Assembly: GCA_900753405.1 (NCBI GenBank)
Contig: CAADYZ010000019.1
Span: 202,622-266,621 of the forward strand
Direction of reading: 5' to 3'
Origin: Campylobacteraceae bacterium
GTDB lineage: Bacteria > Campylobacterota > Campylobacteria > Campylobacterales > Campylobacteraceae
DNA length: 64,000 bases
In this document: positions 48,592 to 56,303 of the stretch, in pieces
Layout of the letters: each line of letters starts with the position of its first letter
Numbering within the stretch: position 1 is the first letter of the stretch
The notes under the pieces: generated by a model
What the model saw: the letters and a program-made list of their open reading frames with translations, nothing else
What the model was told of the DNA's origin: nothing
Database searches by the model: none
Made by a program: the position numbers and the translations under genes

Positions 48592-50658
48592 ATGATTTAC
48601 TACACCTTAACGGACGAGTCGCCAGCGTATGCGAGCGTGAGTTTGCTGCCGATTTTACAGAGTTTTTTAAGCCGCTCGAAAGTTGAGATCGCCACTGCGG
48701 ACATCAGCCTTACTGCGAGAATTCTAGCCGCTTTCAACCTTGCACCAAACACACTTGACCTGCTTGGCAAAGAGGTTTTAAAACCAGAGGCGAACATCCT
48801 CAAACTCCCAAACATCTCCGCAACGCTTTTTCAACTAAACGCCGCCGTCTCAGAGTGCGTGCAAGCGGGCTTTAAAGTGCCGCGTTACGAAGAGGCGAGT
48901 GAGATTTACAAAGGCGTCTTAGGCAGCGCAGTAAATCCCGTCTTGCGCGAAGGCAACTCCATCCGCCGCCTAAGCCCTAGCGTGAAAAACGCGCTTAAAA
49001 ACGAGCCAAATTCGAATTTGGCAGTAAAGCCGCAGAGCAAAACGCGCGTGGTTTCGATGACAAATGGTGACTTTTACGAAAACGAAAGGTCGCTAGTCGC
49101 GCGCGAAGACGGAGTTGTAAAAATCGCCTTTAACGGCAAGGTTTTAAAAGAATTTACGGTTAAAAAGGGCGATGTTGTAAGCGCTTCAACGCTTAGTTTA
49201 AAAGCACTTGACGAGTTTGTCAAAAGCGCGTTTGAAGAGGCGGCAAAAGAGGACTTAGCCTTTGGTTTGCACCTTAAAGCAACGATGATGAAAGCGAGCG
49301 ACCCGCTCATTTTCTCGCGTTTTGTCAGAGGATATTTAGGCGGCGAATTTGAGGGCGAAACAAGCGGTTTGAGCGAAGTTTTAGCCAAAGGCGGTGAGGC
49401 AGCAAAAGCGGCATTAAAAGAGGCAAAAAGCCGCGTGAGACTTGCAGCAGTCAAAAAGGGCGTGAGCTGCCTTGACGCGCCAAACTACTTCATTATAGAC
49501 GCGAGCGTGCCAAGCGTTTTGAAAAACGGCGGCGAGACGATTGACGAAAATGGTGTTTTAAGCCCAACGCTAATCGTCATCCCAGACCGCACTTACGCCT
49601 CAATCTACCACGCCACGCTTGAAAACATCCGCCGCAACGGCGTTTTAGCCCGTGCGTGCGGCAGTGTTGAAAACATCGGCTTGATGGCGCAAAAAGCCGA
49701 AGAATACGGCAGCCACGACAAGACTTTTAGTCCTAGCGAAGAGGGCGAGTTTTGCGTCACGCTCTACTCAAAAAGCGGCGAAGAAGCGGGGCAAAAGCTG
49801 AGTTTTGGCGTGCAAAAAGGCGACATTTTCAGAGCATTTTGCGCGACAAACGAGGCGGTGCAAAACTGGATCAGCCTCGCAAAAGCGGCGCACGCAGAGG
49901 GGAAAAATGTCATCTTCTGGCTTGACGAAAAACGCGCCCACGACCAAAATCTCGCCAAAATTGTCAAAACCGAATTTGAAAATGCGCAGATCTTAAACTA
50001 CCAAGAAGCGACCGAAGCGAGCTTTGAGGCGATCCGCCGCGGCGAAAATGTCACAAGCGTGACGGGCAACATCCTGCGCGACTACCTCACCGACCTCTTT
50101 CCGATCCTAGAAGTCGGCACCAGCTCAAAAATGCTCTCGATCGTCCCGCTTCTTGGCGGCGGCGAGTTGTTTGAGACTGGTGCGGGCGGAACTGCGCCAG
50201 TGCTCATCGACACTCTTTTTGAGCAAAACCACTTCGCGTGGGACAGCCTTGGTGAGTTTTTAGCCCTAACGCAAAGCCTGCAAAAAGCGGGCGAAAAACG
50301 CCTCTCACACGCGCTTGACGCGGCGGTTGAGAGCTACTTGCAAAGCCCCGTGAGTCCAGTGTTTTACAACGATGCAAGCGAGGCTAGACAAAGCCTTAGA
50401 GACACGCGCATTTCGCACTTTTACATCGCGCTTTTTTGGGCGCGTGAGCTAAGCGGCGAGGCTGAGTTTAAGCCGCTTTTTGAGGCGTTGCAAAGTAGCA
50501 AAGAGAGGATTTTAGCCGAGTTTTCAAACTTCAAGCAAACTCCGTGCCGACCGCCAAAAACACGCTATTTGCTAGACCTTGACGCGGCTTGTGGCATTAT
50601 GCGTCCAAGTCAAACCTTTAACGAGATTTTGCAAAACTTCTCGCAAAACCACTTTTAA
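48592..50658 (+). CDS. icd: Monomeric NADP-dependent isocitrate dehydrogenase
   Basis: A 688-residue monomeric-type IDH, unrelated in length to the 400-residue dimeric form; it makes 2-oxoglutarate in the TCA cycle. Recognised from IYYTLTDESPAYASVSLLPI at the start, VSMTNGDFYENERS near residue 155, and ETGAGGTAPVLID near 525. Typical members are about 735-740 residues, so this one is rather short, mainly in the loops. Dispersed elements lie within it (49004-49020 and 49961-49980), and an inverted pair follows its stop. Confidence 0.93.
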   Translation: MIYYTLTDESPAYASVSLLPILQSFLSRSKVEIATADISLTARILAAFNLAPNTLDLLGKEVLKPEANILKLPNISATLFQLNAAVSECVQAGFKVPRYEEASEIYKGVLGSAVNPVLREGNSIRRLSPSVKNALKNEPNSNLAVKPQSKTRVVSMTNGDFYENERSLVAREDGVVKIAFNGKVLKEFTVKKGDVVSASTLSLKALDEFVKSAFEEAAKEDLAFGLHLKATMMKASDPLIFSRFVRGYLGGEFEGETSGLSEVLAKGGEAAKAALKEAKSRVRLAAVKKGVSCLDAPNYFIIDASVPSVLKNGGETIDENGVLSPTLIVIPDRTYASIYHATLENIRRNGVLARACGSVENIGLMAQKAEEYGSHDKTFSPSEEGEFCVTLYSKSGEEAGQKLSFGVQKGDIFRAFCATNEAVQNWISLAKAAHAEGKNVIFWLDEKRAHDQNLAKIVKTEFENAQILNYQEATEASFEAIRRGENVTSVTGNILRDYLTDLFPILEVGTSSKMLSIVPLLGGGELFETGAGGTAPVLIDTLFEQNHFAWDSLGEFLALTQSLQKAGEKRLSHALDAAVESYLQSPVSPVFYNDASEARQSLRDTRISHFYIALFWARELSGEAEFKPLFEALQSSKERILAEFSNFKQTPCRPPKTRYLLDLDAACGIMRPSQTFNEILQNFSQNHF

Positions 50659-50662
50659 TGCA

Positions 50663-50697
50663 AAAACCGAATTTGAATGCGCGTCAAATTCGGTTTT
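50663..50697. repeat. Inverted pair of dispersed elements after icd
   Basis: AAAACCGAATTTGA (50663-50676) and TCAAATTCGGTTTT (50684-50697) around a 7-base ATGCGCG loop: a perfect 14-bp stem. It lies five bases after the icd stop and is a terminator candidate. It also adjoins the nadD remnant. Confidence 0.8.
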
Positions 50698-50702
50698 GAC
50701 AA

Positions 50703-50885
50703 TTAATTTAAGCAAATTTCTAGCACATCTTTCACAACTTTTTGGGATGCAATTTTCAAGTATTTACAAAACAGTTCTTCGGCATTGCTGCCGTTATTTA
50801 CCGCCATTTTGAAGTTGTGGCTTGCCTCTTTTAAAAGCATTCTAATTTGCGTTGAAGTGAGGATTTGGCAGCCTTTTAGGCACAA
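50703..50885 (-). pseudogene. Remnant of the nadD 3' end
   Basis: A 60-codon frame whose product resembles the C-terminus of NadD: LTSTQIRMLLKEASHNF against LTSTQIRRRLKAANQQF of the intact gene, then NNGSNAEELF against NSGGSEEELF, ending VLEICLN against VLEFYLN. The stop codon and the following TTAATTGTCAAAACCGAATT also match the region after intact nadD. The catalytic N-terminal half is missing, so it is a relic. Its 5' end enters the 18-bp inverted repeat. It lies between icd and RM island 2. Confidence 0.75.
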
Positions 50886-50910
50886 AAACTACTGCCTAAA
50901 AGGCTGCCAA
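50865..50910. repeat. Perfect 18-bp inverted repeat, unrelated to the dispersed element
   Basis: TTGGCAGCCTTTTAGGCA (50865-50882) and its exact complement at 50893-50910 flank a 10-base loop. Neither side is followed by a T tract, so it is not a standard terminator. The left arm overlaps the start of the nadD remnant. Confidence 0.8.
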
Positions 50911-50967
50911 AAGAGTGAAAAAGGCTTTTGGAATGTCAAATGAAAAACAAATTTGATTAAAATTAAT

Positions 50968-51525
50968 TTATTGTTTTGACTTTAAATTCTTTTTAATCAA
51001 CTTCTTATCAAGCCCCATTTTTGCATAAAAAAGCGCAACAACTTCCTCACGGGTTTTCACTTCAATCATTTGCTCTTTTTTAAAATCCCATTTATATCCT
51101 GCGCCCGTGCCACGCGCCCCGCGGTTGTGGAGTTTGCTAAAATCAATCTCACTAATTTTTTCAAGTCTCATAAAAAGATTATCAGGCGCAACGCCTATAA
51201 AGCAGATGAAATCGCAATTTGGCGTGTTTTTGATATGCTCATTTTGAAATTTATCATTCACATCAAGGCTTGAAGTTTTCACTTCGATTTTAATGTCGTT
51301 GATTTTTATATCCCACTCGCCTTGGTCGCCGTCTTGATAAGCTAAGGCAATGTTGCGTTCTTTGCTAAAAATGTCGCGCAAAAGTCGCTCGCCAAAGCTC
51401 CCGCGTTTGTCAATCTGCAAATGCCTTATCCTTGCGTATTTGCTCGTGCTTTTCCATTTTGAAGTTAAATTCACTTCATTTTCTATCTCGTCAAACACCG
51501 CATTTGCCAAACTTTCAATGTCCAT
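50968..51525 (-). CDS. Type II restriction endonuclease (putative, PD-(D/E)XK)
   Basis: A 185-residue protein with a PD-(D/E)XK-like core: QGEWDIKINDIKIEVKTSSLD near residues 68-88 gives D-x(n)-ExK. It directly follows an adenine methyltransferase gene with a one-base overlap (TAATG), so it is read as the restriction partner. The family is not recognised beyond this. The DNA is AT-rich, in contrast to icd and proC on either side, and has no dispersed element inside. Confidence 0.65.
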   Translation of the reverse strand: MDIESLANAVFDEIENEVNLTSKWKSTSKYARIRHLQIDKRGSFGERLLRDIFSKERNIALAYQDGDQGEWDIKINDIKIEVKTSSLDVNDKFQNEHIKNTPNCDFICFIGVAPDNLFMRLEKISEIDFSKLHNRGARGTGAGYKWDFKKEQMIEVKTREEVVALFYAKMGLDKKLIKKNLKSKQ

Positions 51526-52631
51526 TAAAACAAACCTTTATCATAAAATCCTTGCGCTATCAACGCCTCTTCGATTAAAGAAGTGCGTAAATTTAGGCTT
51601 GAATTCGTGCCTAAAAAGCTCACTTGCGCCCAATCAACGCTTTTCAAAGCCCTTTTCACTCGCTCTTTGTTCTTTAAAATCACTATGCCATAGCCCCTGC
51701 GGTGTGGCAAGGCTTCAAAGTCCGTATAAATTTGCATTTGTGGCTTGCCTGCTGAGTGAAAACAAGTGCTAGGCAAGTATAAATCGCATTTATAAAGCAT
51801 CGCTTTGTTTCTCGTGCTTGAACTCGTGCCGCCATCGCTTAAAGAGTAAATTTTAATGAATTCTTTGCAGGTTTTTGGCGGATTAAATTCGATATTAAGC
51901 GTTTTGTTTGCCAGCACTCTTTTGTGCGCCCAAATTTGAAAAAGCGTGGCAACTTCGACAGCCTTGCCGTTTGGATACACAAAGCTATCAAGGGGCAGTT
52001 TTTCGCTATGCACTAACTCATAGTCTTTTATGCGTTTTTTAGGGCTACCCTTGCCATCGCTATCAAAGAGCGGGGGCAAAATAAAGGCGATAAAATCAGC
52101 AAATTCACTTGCGTGGTTGATGAAACGCAGGGCTAAATTCCCGCGTAAGCCAAAGGGCGGATTGCCCAAAACTATGTATTTTTGGTGCATATTTTGCGGA
52201 TAAAAACTCAAAAAATTTTGACACAAAATTTCATCATTTTTATACTCCAAATCCACGCCTATGCGTGAATTTTTAGGCATTAGCTCGTAAAAACTCAAAT
52301 CCCCGCAACTTGGCTCGATGAAAATATAATCATCTGCGTTAATGTTGTGGATTTGCAAAAAGTGCGAAAAGCTCTCAAAGCAGTATTTTGCCACTTCTTT
52401 TTTGGTAAAAAATTCATTATGCGAGCGAAAATCAACCTTTTGCAAGTCGTATTTGTTGCCAAGCAAGAAATTTAAGTCGTAAAGGTATTCATTTGGGATT
52501 TTTTGCGTGGCTTCCCAACGCTTCAAAGTGCCTGTGTGTAAGAAAAGTTTGTCGGCGATTTGGCTGAGTGAATGCTCTAACCTTAACTCCTTATAAACTA
52601 AATTCGCGCTGATAGCTGAGTTTGTTTTCAT
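51525..52631 (-). CDS. N6-adenine methyltransferase with N-terminal helix-turn-helix
   Basis: A 368-residue protein. Residues 1-45 form an XRE-like helix-turn-helix (LEHSLSQIADKLFLHTGTLKRWEATQK). Residues 75-210 are a gamma-type adenine methyltransferase with SAM motif FIEPSCGDLSFYELMP and catalytic NPPF in GNPPFGLRGNLALRF. The rest is a target-recognition region. The fused helix-turn-helix may let the enzyme repress its own operon, as in some type II systems. Its ATG overlaps the proC stop (ATGA), so the RM pair is translated from the proC transcript. Confidence 0.85.
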   Translation of the reverse strand: MKTNSAISANLVYKELRLEHSLSQIADKLFLHTGTLKRWEATQKIPNEYLYDLNFLLGNKYDLQKVDFRSHNEFFTKKEVAKYCFESFSHFLQIHNINADDYIFIEPSCGDLSFYELMPKNSRIGVDLEYKNDEILCQNFLSFYPQNMHQKYIVLGNPPFGLRGNLALRFINHASEFADFIAFILPPLFDSDGKGSPKKRIKDYELVHSEKLPLDSFVYPNGKAVEVATLFQIWAHKRVLANKTLNIEFNPPKTCKEFIKIYSLSDGGTSSSTRNKAMLYKCDLYLPSTCFHSAGKPQMQIYTDFEALPHRRGYGIVILKNKERVKRALKSVDWAQVSFLGTNSSLNLRTSLIEEALIAQGFYDKGLF

Positions 52632-53425
52632 TTGCCACCTTTTTGTTTGGCTAAACTAGCCGCAAAAGCACTCATCACCGCGCCGCTAACGCCGTGTTTT
52701 TGCAGCTCAAAGACGCCTTCGATAGTCGTGCCGTTTGGAGAGCAAACCTGCTGGACGATTTGCGTAAAATTCGCCGTGTCGAGGTTTGACTCGCCACTGT
52801 GCTTTGCAAGTGCCGCAAAAGAGGCAAAAACGCCGTCAGTTAGCCGTTTTGCCGCCACTGCACTCACGCCGCCACGGACCGCGCCCAAAAGTAGCCCTTG
52901 CGCCACAACCCCAAGAAAAGCAGGCGCACAACCTGCTAAAACTCCCGCTGCTTCAAACTCGCTTTGACTCTGCGTCCTAACCGCCTCGCCAAAACCGCTC
53001 AAAAGCTCACTCGCCTCCTTTGCGCCCTGCTCGCACTCAGCCAAAAACGGCGTCACACTAGCGCCACTTCGCGCCGCCAAATTTGGCATTGCCGTGACAA
53101 AATGCGCCGCGCCGCCGTTTGTGAAAGCGGCTTTTAGCGCGTCAAGCGAAGTTCGCGCAAGGATGCTAACTAACAAATTCGCCCTGCCTTTAAGACGCGG
53201 AGCGACCTCGCCTAAGGCATAAGGCTTAAAGGCTAAAATCACATCCCTACCCTCTAAGTCAAACTCCTCGTAAAAGCCGACCTCAACGCCGCTTAGTGCG
53301 CGCACGGCGGCTAGATGTGGGCTGTTTTGACGGCAAATTAGCACCACTTTGAAACCCGACTTCACAAGCCCAACCGCCATCGCCTGCGCCATCGCCCCCG
53401 AGCCTAAAATGAAAACATCTTTCAC
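52628..53425 (-). CDS. proC: Pyrroline-5-carboxylate reductase
   Basis: A 265-residue NAD(P)H enzyme for the last step of proline synthesis. The Rossmann motif VFILGSGAMAQAMAVGLVKSG is at the N-terminus, and FVTAMPNLAARSGASVTPF and AVSAVAAKRLTDGVF are the family's middle and dimerisation signatures. It overlaps the downstream RM methyltransferase start by four bases. A dispersed element separates it from gmk. Confidence 0.93.
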   Translation of the reverse strand: MKDVFILGSGAMAQAMAVGLVKSGFKVVLICRQNSPHLAAVRALSGVEVGFYEEFDLEGRDVILAFKPYALGEVAPRLKGRANLLVSILARTSLDALKAAFTNGGAAHFVTAMPNLAARSGASVTPFLAECEQGAKEASELLSGFGEAVRTQSQSEFEAAGVLAGCAPAFLGVVAQGLLLGAVRGGVSAVAAKRLTDGVFASFAALAKHSGESNLDTANFTQIVQQVCSPNGTTIEGVFELQKHGVSGAVMSAFAASLAKQKGGK

Positions 53426-53449
53426 AACACTCCTTTAAAACCCAAAAAT

Positions 53450-53468
53450 GTCAAAACCGAATTTGACT
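53450..53468. repeat. Dispersed element at the gmk stop
   Basis: TGTCAAAACCGAATTTGAC. On the minus strand the gmk stop TAG is joined directly to TCAAATTCGG. Confidence 0.7.
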
Positions 53469-54063
53469 ACCACGCTCCTAAAATTTCGTCTAAGTCAGCG
53501 TGCTTCACACGCGAATGCATCGCCAGAAAGATCGCCCTTAACTTTGCGTAACTCTCGTCTAAATCCTCATTTACGATGATGAAGTCGTATTGTTTTGCTT
53601 TGGCGACCTCTGCTTTGGCGTTTGCCACTCGCGACTGGATGCTTTGCGCACTCTCATCCCCTCTTGCGCTCAGCCGCTCTTGCAGGGTTTGCGCGTCTTT
53701 TGTGGTGAGAAAAACAGAGGTGATCTCGTCTTTGTAGTGTTTGTTGGCTAGCTCAAAACCTTGCACATCTATGTCAAAAACAACGACTTTGCCCGCGTCA
53801 AGTGCCGCTTTTACAGGGCGTAAGTTTGTGCCGTAGAAGTTGTTATGCACGCACGCCCACTCCAAAAACTCGCCGTTTGCGATCCCTTTTTCGAACTCCT
53901 CTTTGCTGATGAAGTAGTAATTCACGCCGTCTTTCTCGCCTTCTCGCGGGGCGCGCGTGGTTGAGGAGATCGAGAAGTAGAGGTTGTCAAATTCGGCAAA
54001 AAGCCGCTTGATGAGGCTGCTTTTGCCGCTGCCGCTTGGTCCTGAGATGAGTAAAATCGGCAT
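53467..54063 (-). CDS. gmk: Guanylate kinase
   Basis: A 198-residue kinase converting GMP to GDP. P-loop LISGPSGSGKSSLIKRL at residue 5, then SISSTTRAPREGEKDGVNYYF near 32, and EFLEWACVHNNFYGT. The start overlaps the previous gene's stop by one base (TAATG). The stop abuts a dispersed element. Confidence 0.96.
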   Translation of the reverse strand: MPILLISGPSGSGKSSLIKRLFAEFDNLYFSISSTTRAPREGEKDGVNYYFISKEEFEKGIANGEFLEWACVHNNFYGTNLRPVKAALDAGKVVVFDIDVQGFELANKHYKDEITSVFLTTKDAQTLQERLSARGDESAQSIQSRVANAKAEVAKAKQYDFIIVNEDLDESYAKLRAIFLAMHSRVKHADLDEILGAW

Positions 54064-55028
54064 TACTTCTCTTCCTCGATCGGGTCAAAATGCACGCTCA
54101 CACCGACATCAAGCTGGTCTAAAATCCACTTATGTGGCGAATTTTCAAGGTATTTTCCAACTTGCTCACCGATGCCTTGGGCGATTTGTGCTTTGATCTC
54201 ATCAGTCACCACGCGTCTAGACGGAAGCGGCTCGTTTAGCTCCTCAGCCGCGTCTTGGAGCTGTGAGGGCTCTAGGTTTTGCGGCGAAACGGCGCGAGAA
54301 AGCGCGCTTAGACGGCTGATGTCGTTAATCGCGTCAATTGGCTGCTGCGGTTGTTGCGGTTGTGGCGCGGCTTGTTGCACTGGTGCTTGGTTAATTGGTG
54401 CTTGATTTATTGGCGCGCGGTTGATCGGAGTTTGGTTAATCGGCGCTTGGTTGATGAGTGGTTGTTGCGGTTGTGGTTGCGCGGCGTGTGGCTGAACCTG
54501 TTGAACTTGCGGCGCGATCTGTTGCGCGGCTTGCTGAACTTGCTGCGGCACTTGCGGTGAAACGCTCCCGCCCGCGTTTTGGTTGTGGTTTGCCAACTCG
54601 TCTAATTCACGCAACTCGTTTTTAATGCGCTCGACCTCGTCTAAGCCGTCGTTATACTGAGGCGGCTGGTTGAACATTCGCGGGTCGATGCCGTCATAAT
54701 TTGGCGTGCTAAGTCGCTTTTTGCTCTGTTGTGGAAGGTCGCTTTGCTTGCTGATGAGCGTCTTTAACTCAAACGGCAAAAACGGCTTTACAAGCACATC
54801 ATACTTCACTTTCAGCGGACGACTATACAGCACAATGACGCGTGAAGCGTAGTCAAAATAATTCTCCGCTGGCTCGAAAAAAGCCTCATCCACGATAAGC
54901 AAATCCGCCCCTCGCACCTCGCCTAAATTTCGCACCTCAACGCCCGTTAAACTAAGCTGAGAAAGCGCGCCTTTGATGAGCCGAAAGTTGCTTTGGTTGT
55001 CGTTTAAGATAAAAACATTCATCCTCAT
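54063..55028 (-). CDS. Receiver-like protein with PQ-rich linker (unknown function)
   Basis: A 321-residue protein of no named family. Residues 1-95 look like a degenerate response-regulator receiver: FILNDNQSNFRLIKGAL (one acidic residue where DD is usual), LLIVDEAFF at the phospho-acceptor place, and VLVKPFLPFEL with the conserved Lys-Pro. Residues 140-240 are a Gln/Pro-rich linker with about five tandem INQAP-type units. The C-terminal 70 residues are helical and acidic. It lies directly upstream of gmk with a one-base overlap. The role is unknown; a motility or cell-pole protein is only one option. Confidence 0.55.
   Translation of the reverse strand: MRMNVFILNDNQSNFRLIKGALSQLSLTGVEVRNLGEVRGADLLIVDEAFFEPAENYFDYASRVIVLYSRPLKVKYDVLVKPFLPFELKTLISKQSDLPQQSKKRLSTPNYDGIDPRMFNQPPQYNDGLDEVERIKNELRELDELANHNQNAGGSVSPQVPQQVQQAAQQIAPQVQQVQPHAAQPQPQQPLINQAPINQTPINRAPINQAPINQAPVQQAAPQPQQPQQPIDAINDISRLSALSRAVSPQNLEPSQLQDAAEELNEPLPSRRVVTDEIKAQIAQGIGEQVGKYLENSPHKWILDQLDVGVSVHFDPIEEEK
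54381..54455 (-). repeat. 15-bp in-frame tandem repeat (INQAP units)
   Basis: About five imperfect 15-bp units encode Ile-Asn-Gln-Ala-Pro with Thr or Arg variants. A change in copy number would keep the frame. Confidence 0.7.
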
Positions 55029-55042
55029 TCCTTTTTAGAATT

Positions 55043-55531
55043 TTACAAAAGTCCTCTGGTTTTAAAGTAGGCTAACGCCTTGCCATAAACATCTTTTTTA
55101 AAGTTTGTAATGTGTTTTTGCACAACGCTTACATCCACAAATTTAAACTCGTTGAACTCGGGGTGGGCGGTTTGGAGGTTGATTTTGGCGTGGCGTTTTA
55201 GCCTGCAAAGGAAATATTTTTGCCGCTGCCCGCGGTATTTGTGGCTTTTTTTACCGCAATTTTTTAAAAAATCATAACAAAACCACTCCTCGCACTCAGC
55301 GATCACCTCAACCTCATTTGTCCCGATCTCTTCTTCGAGCTCACGAAACAATGCCTCTTGCGGCGTCTCGCCCTCGTCAATGCCGCCTTGGACAAACTGC
55401 CACGCACCTTTGATATCCACTCGTTGGGCTAGGAAAATCTCGCTTTTAAAAGGGTAGTCGTGTGAGACGATGACCGCCGCGACATTTGGGCGGTAGCCTT
55501 TTTGTGTTTGGTTGGGTTGATTTTGTAACAT
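55043..55531 (-). CDS. Nudix hydrolase, RppH/NudA type
   Basis: A 162-residue Nudix enzyme. The Nudix box GGIDEGETPQEALFRELEEEIG near residue 50 is complete. KGYRPNVAAVIVSHDYPFKSE and WQFVQGGIDEGE match the RppH/Ap4A-hydrolase (invasion-associated) group, which removes pyrophosphate from mRNA 5' ends or splits dinucleoside polyphosphates. It is separated from uppS by 94 bases that hold a dispersed element. Confidence 0.9.
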   Translation of the reverse strand: MLQNQPNQTQKGYRPNVAAVIVSHDYPFKSEIFLAQRVDIKGAWQFVQGGIDEGETPQEALFRELEEEIGTNEVEVIAECEEWFCYDFLKNCGKKSHKYRGQRQKYFLCRLKRHAKINLQTAHPEFNEFKFVDVSVVQKHITNFKKDVYGKALAYFKTRGLL

Positions 55532-55607
55532 TTAAACCTCGCGTTGCTTAAAGGGTCAATTTTACTTCAAACTCTCTTAATTTATTTATAAATTCGCAAA
55601 TTTGCAT

Positions 55608-55624
55608 TCAAATTCGGTTTTGAC
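55608..55624. repeat. Dispersed element next to the uppS stop
   Basis: TCAAATTCGGTTTTGAC lies immediately after the TGA of uppS on the minus strand. Confidence 0.7.
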
Positions 55625-55625
55625 A

Positions 55626-56303
55626 TCACAGCCCGCCAAACCTTCTGTGAGTGGCGTGAAATTTCTGCACGATGCTAGCTAGCTCCGCCTTTGTGAAGTC
55701 GGGAAAAAGCGTTGGTGTGAAGGCTAGCTCGGCGTAACTTGCCTGCCACAACAAGAAGTTGCTAAGACGCGCTTCGCCACCTGTGCGGATGAGCAGATCC
55801 ACCTCGCCAAAGCCTGCTGTGTCGAGGTTTTGGGCGATGTTTTCTTGCGTGATCTCCTGCTTTTTTTCAACCAGCCTCTTCACCGCCCGCACGATCTCAT
55901 CTTTTCCGCCGTAATTTAGCCCAACGAGCAGATTAAGCCCTGCGCAAGCCTGAGTCGCCTCTTGTAAATGCGTGATTTTGCTTTGCAGCGAAGGCTCGAA
56001 TTTTGTAATGTCGCCAATTGCTCTAAACCGAATTTGGTTTTGCAAAAACTCATTCTCTTTTTTGGTTAAAAACTCCCCCAAAAGTTTTAGCAAAAAACCA
56101 ACTTCTGCTTTTGGACGCGACCAATTTTCCGTGCTAAAAGCGTAAAGCGTTAGCGTTTTGACGCCGTTTTCTAGGCAAAACTCGCAAAGCAAGTCGATCA
56201 CCTCAGAACCTCTTTTGTGTCCGTCTGTCCGCAACAGCGCGCGCCTCTTCGCCCACCTGCCATTTCCGTCCATAATCACTGCTAAATGTTGCAAGTTATT
56301 CAT
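55626..56303 (-). CDS. uppS: Undecaprenyl diphosphate synthase
   Basis: A 225-residue cis-prenyltransferase making the C55 lipid carrier for peptidoglycan. It starts MNNLQHLAVIMDGNGRWAKRR with the catalytic Asp, and DLLIRTGGEARLSNFLLWQ, then YAELAFTPTLFPDF near the end are the other signatures. It overlaps the M16 peptidase stop by eight bases. A dispersed element (56025-56047) inside encodes LQNQIRFRAIG in the middle. Confidence 0.95.
   Translation of the reverse strand: MNNLQHLAVIMDGNGRWAKRRALLRTDGHKRGSEVIDLLCEFCLENGVKTLTLYAFSTENWSRPKAEVGFLLKLLGEFLTKKENEFLQNQIRFRAIGDITKFEPSLQSKITHLQEATQACAGLNLLVGLNYGGKDEIVRAVKRLVEKKQEITQENIAQNLDTAGFGEVDLLIRTGGEARLSNFLLWQASYAELAFTPTLFPDFTKAELASIVQKFHATHRRFGGL
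56025..56047. repeat. Dispersed element inside uppS
   Basis: AAACCGAATTTGGTTTTGC, the GAATTT-centred palindromic form, within the coding frame. Confidence 0.65.

Noticed and set aside
50703..50885. Functional small protein gene
   Set aside because: It resembles only the C-terminal part of NadD and lacks the nucleotide-binding half, so a relic is the simpler reading.
54381..54455. Tandem repeats that might suggest a CRISPR array
   Set aside because: Units are 15 bp, adjacent without spacers and in frame (INQAP); no cas genes are near.
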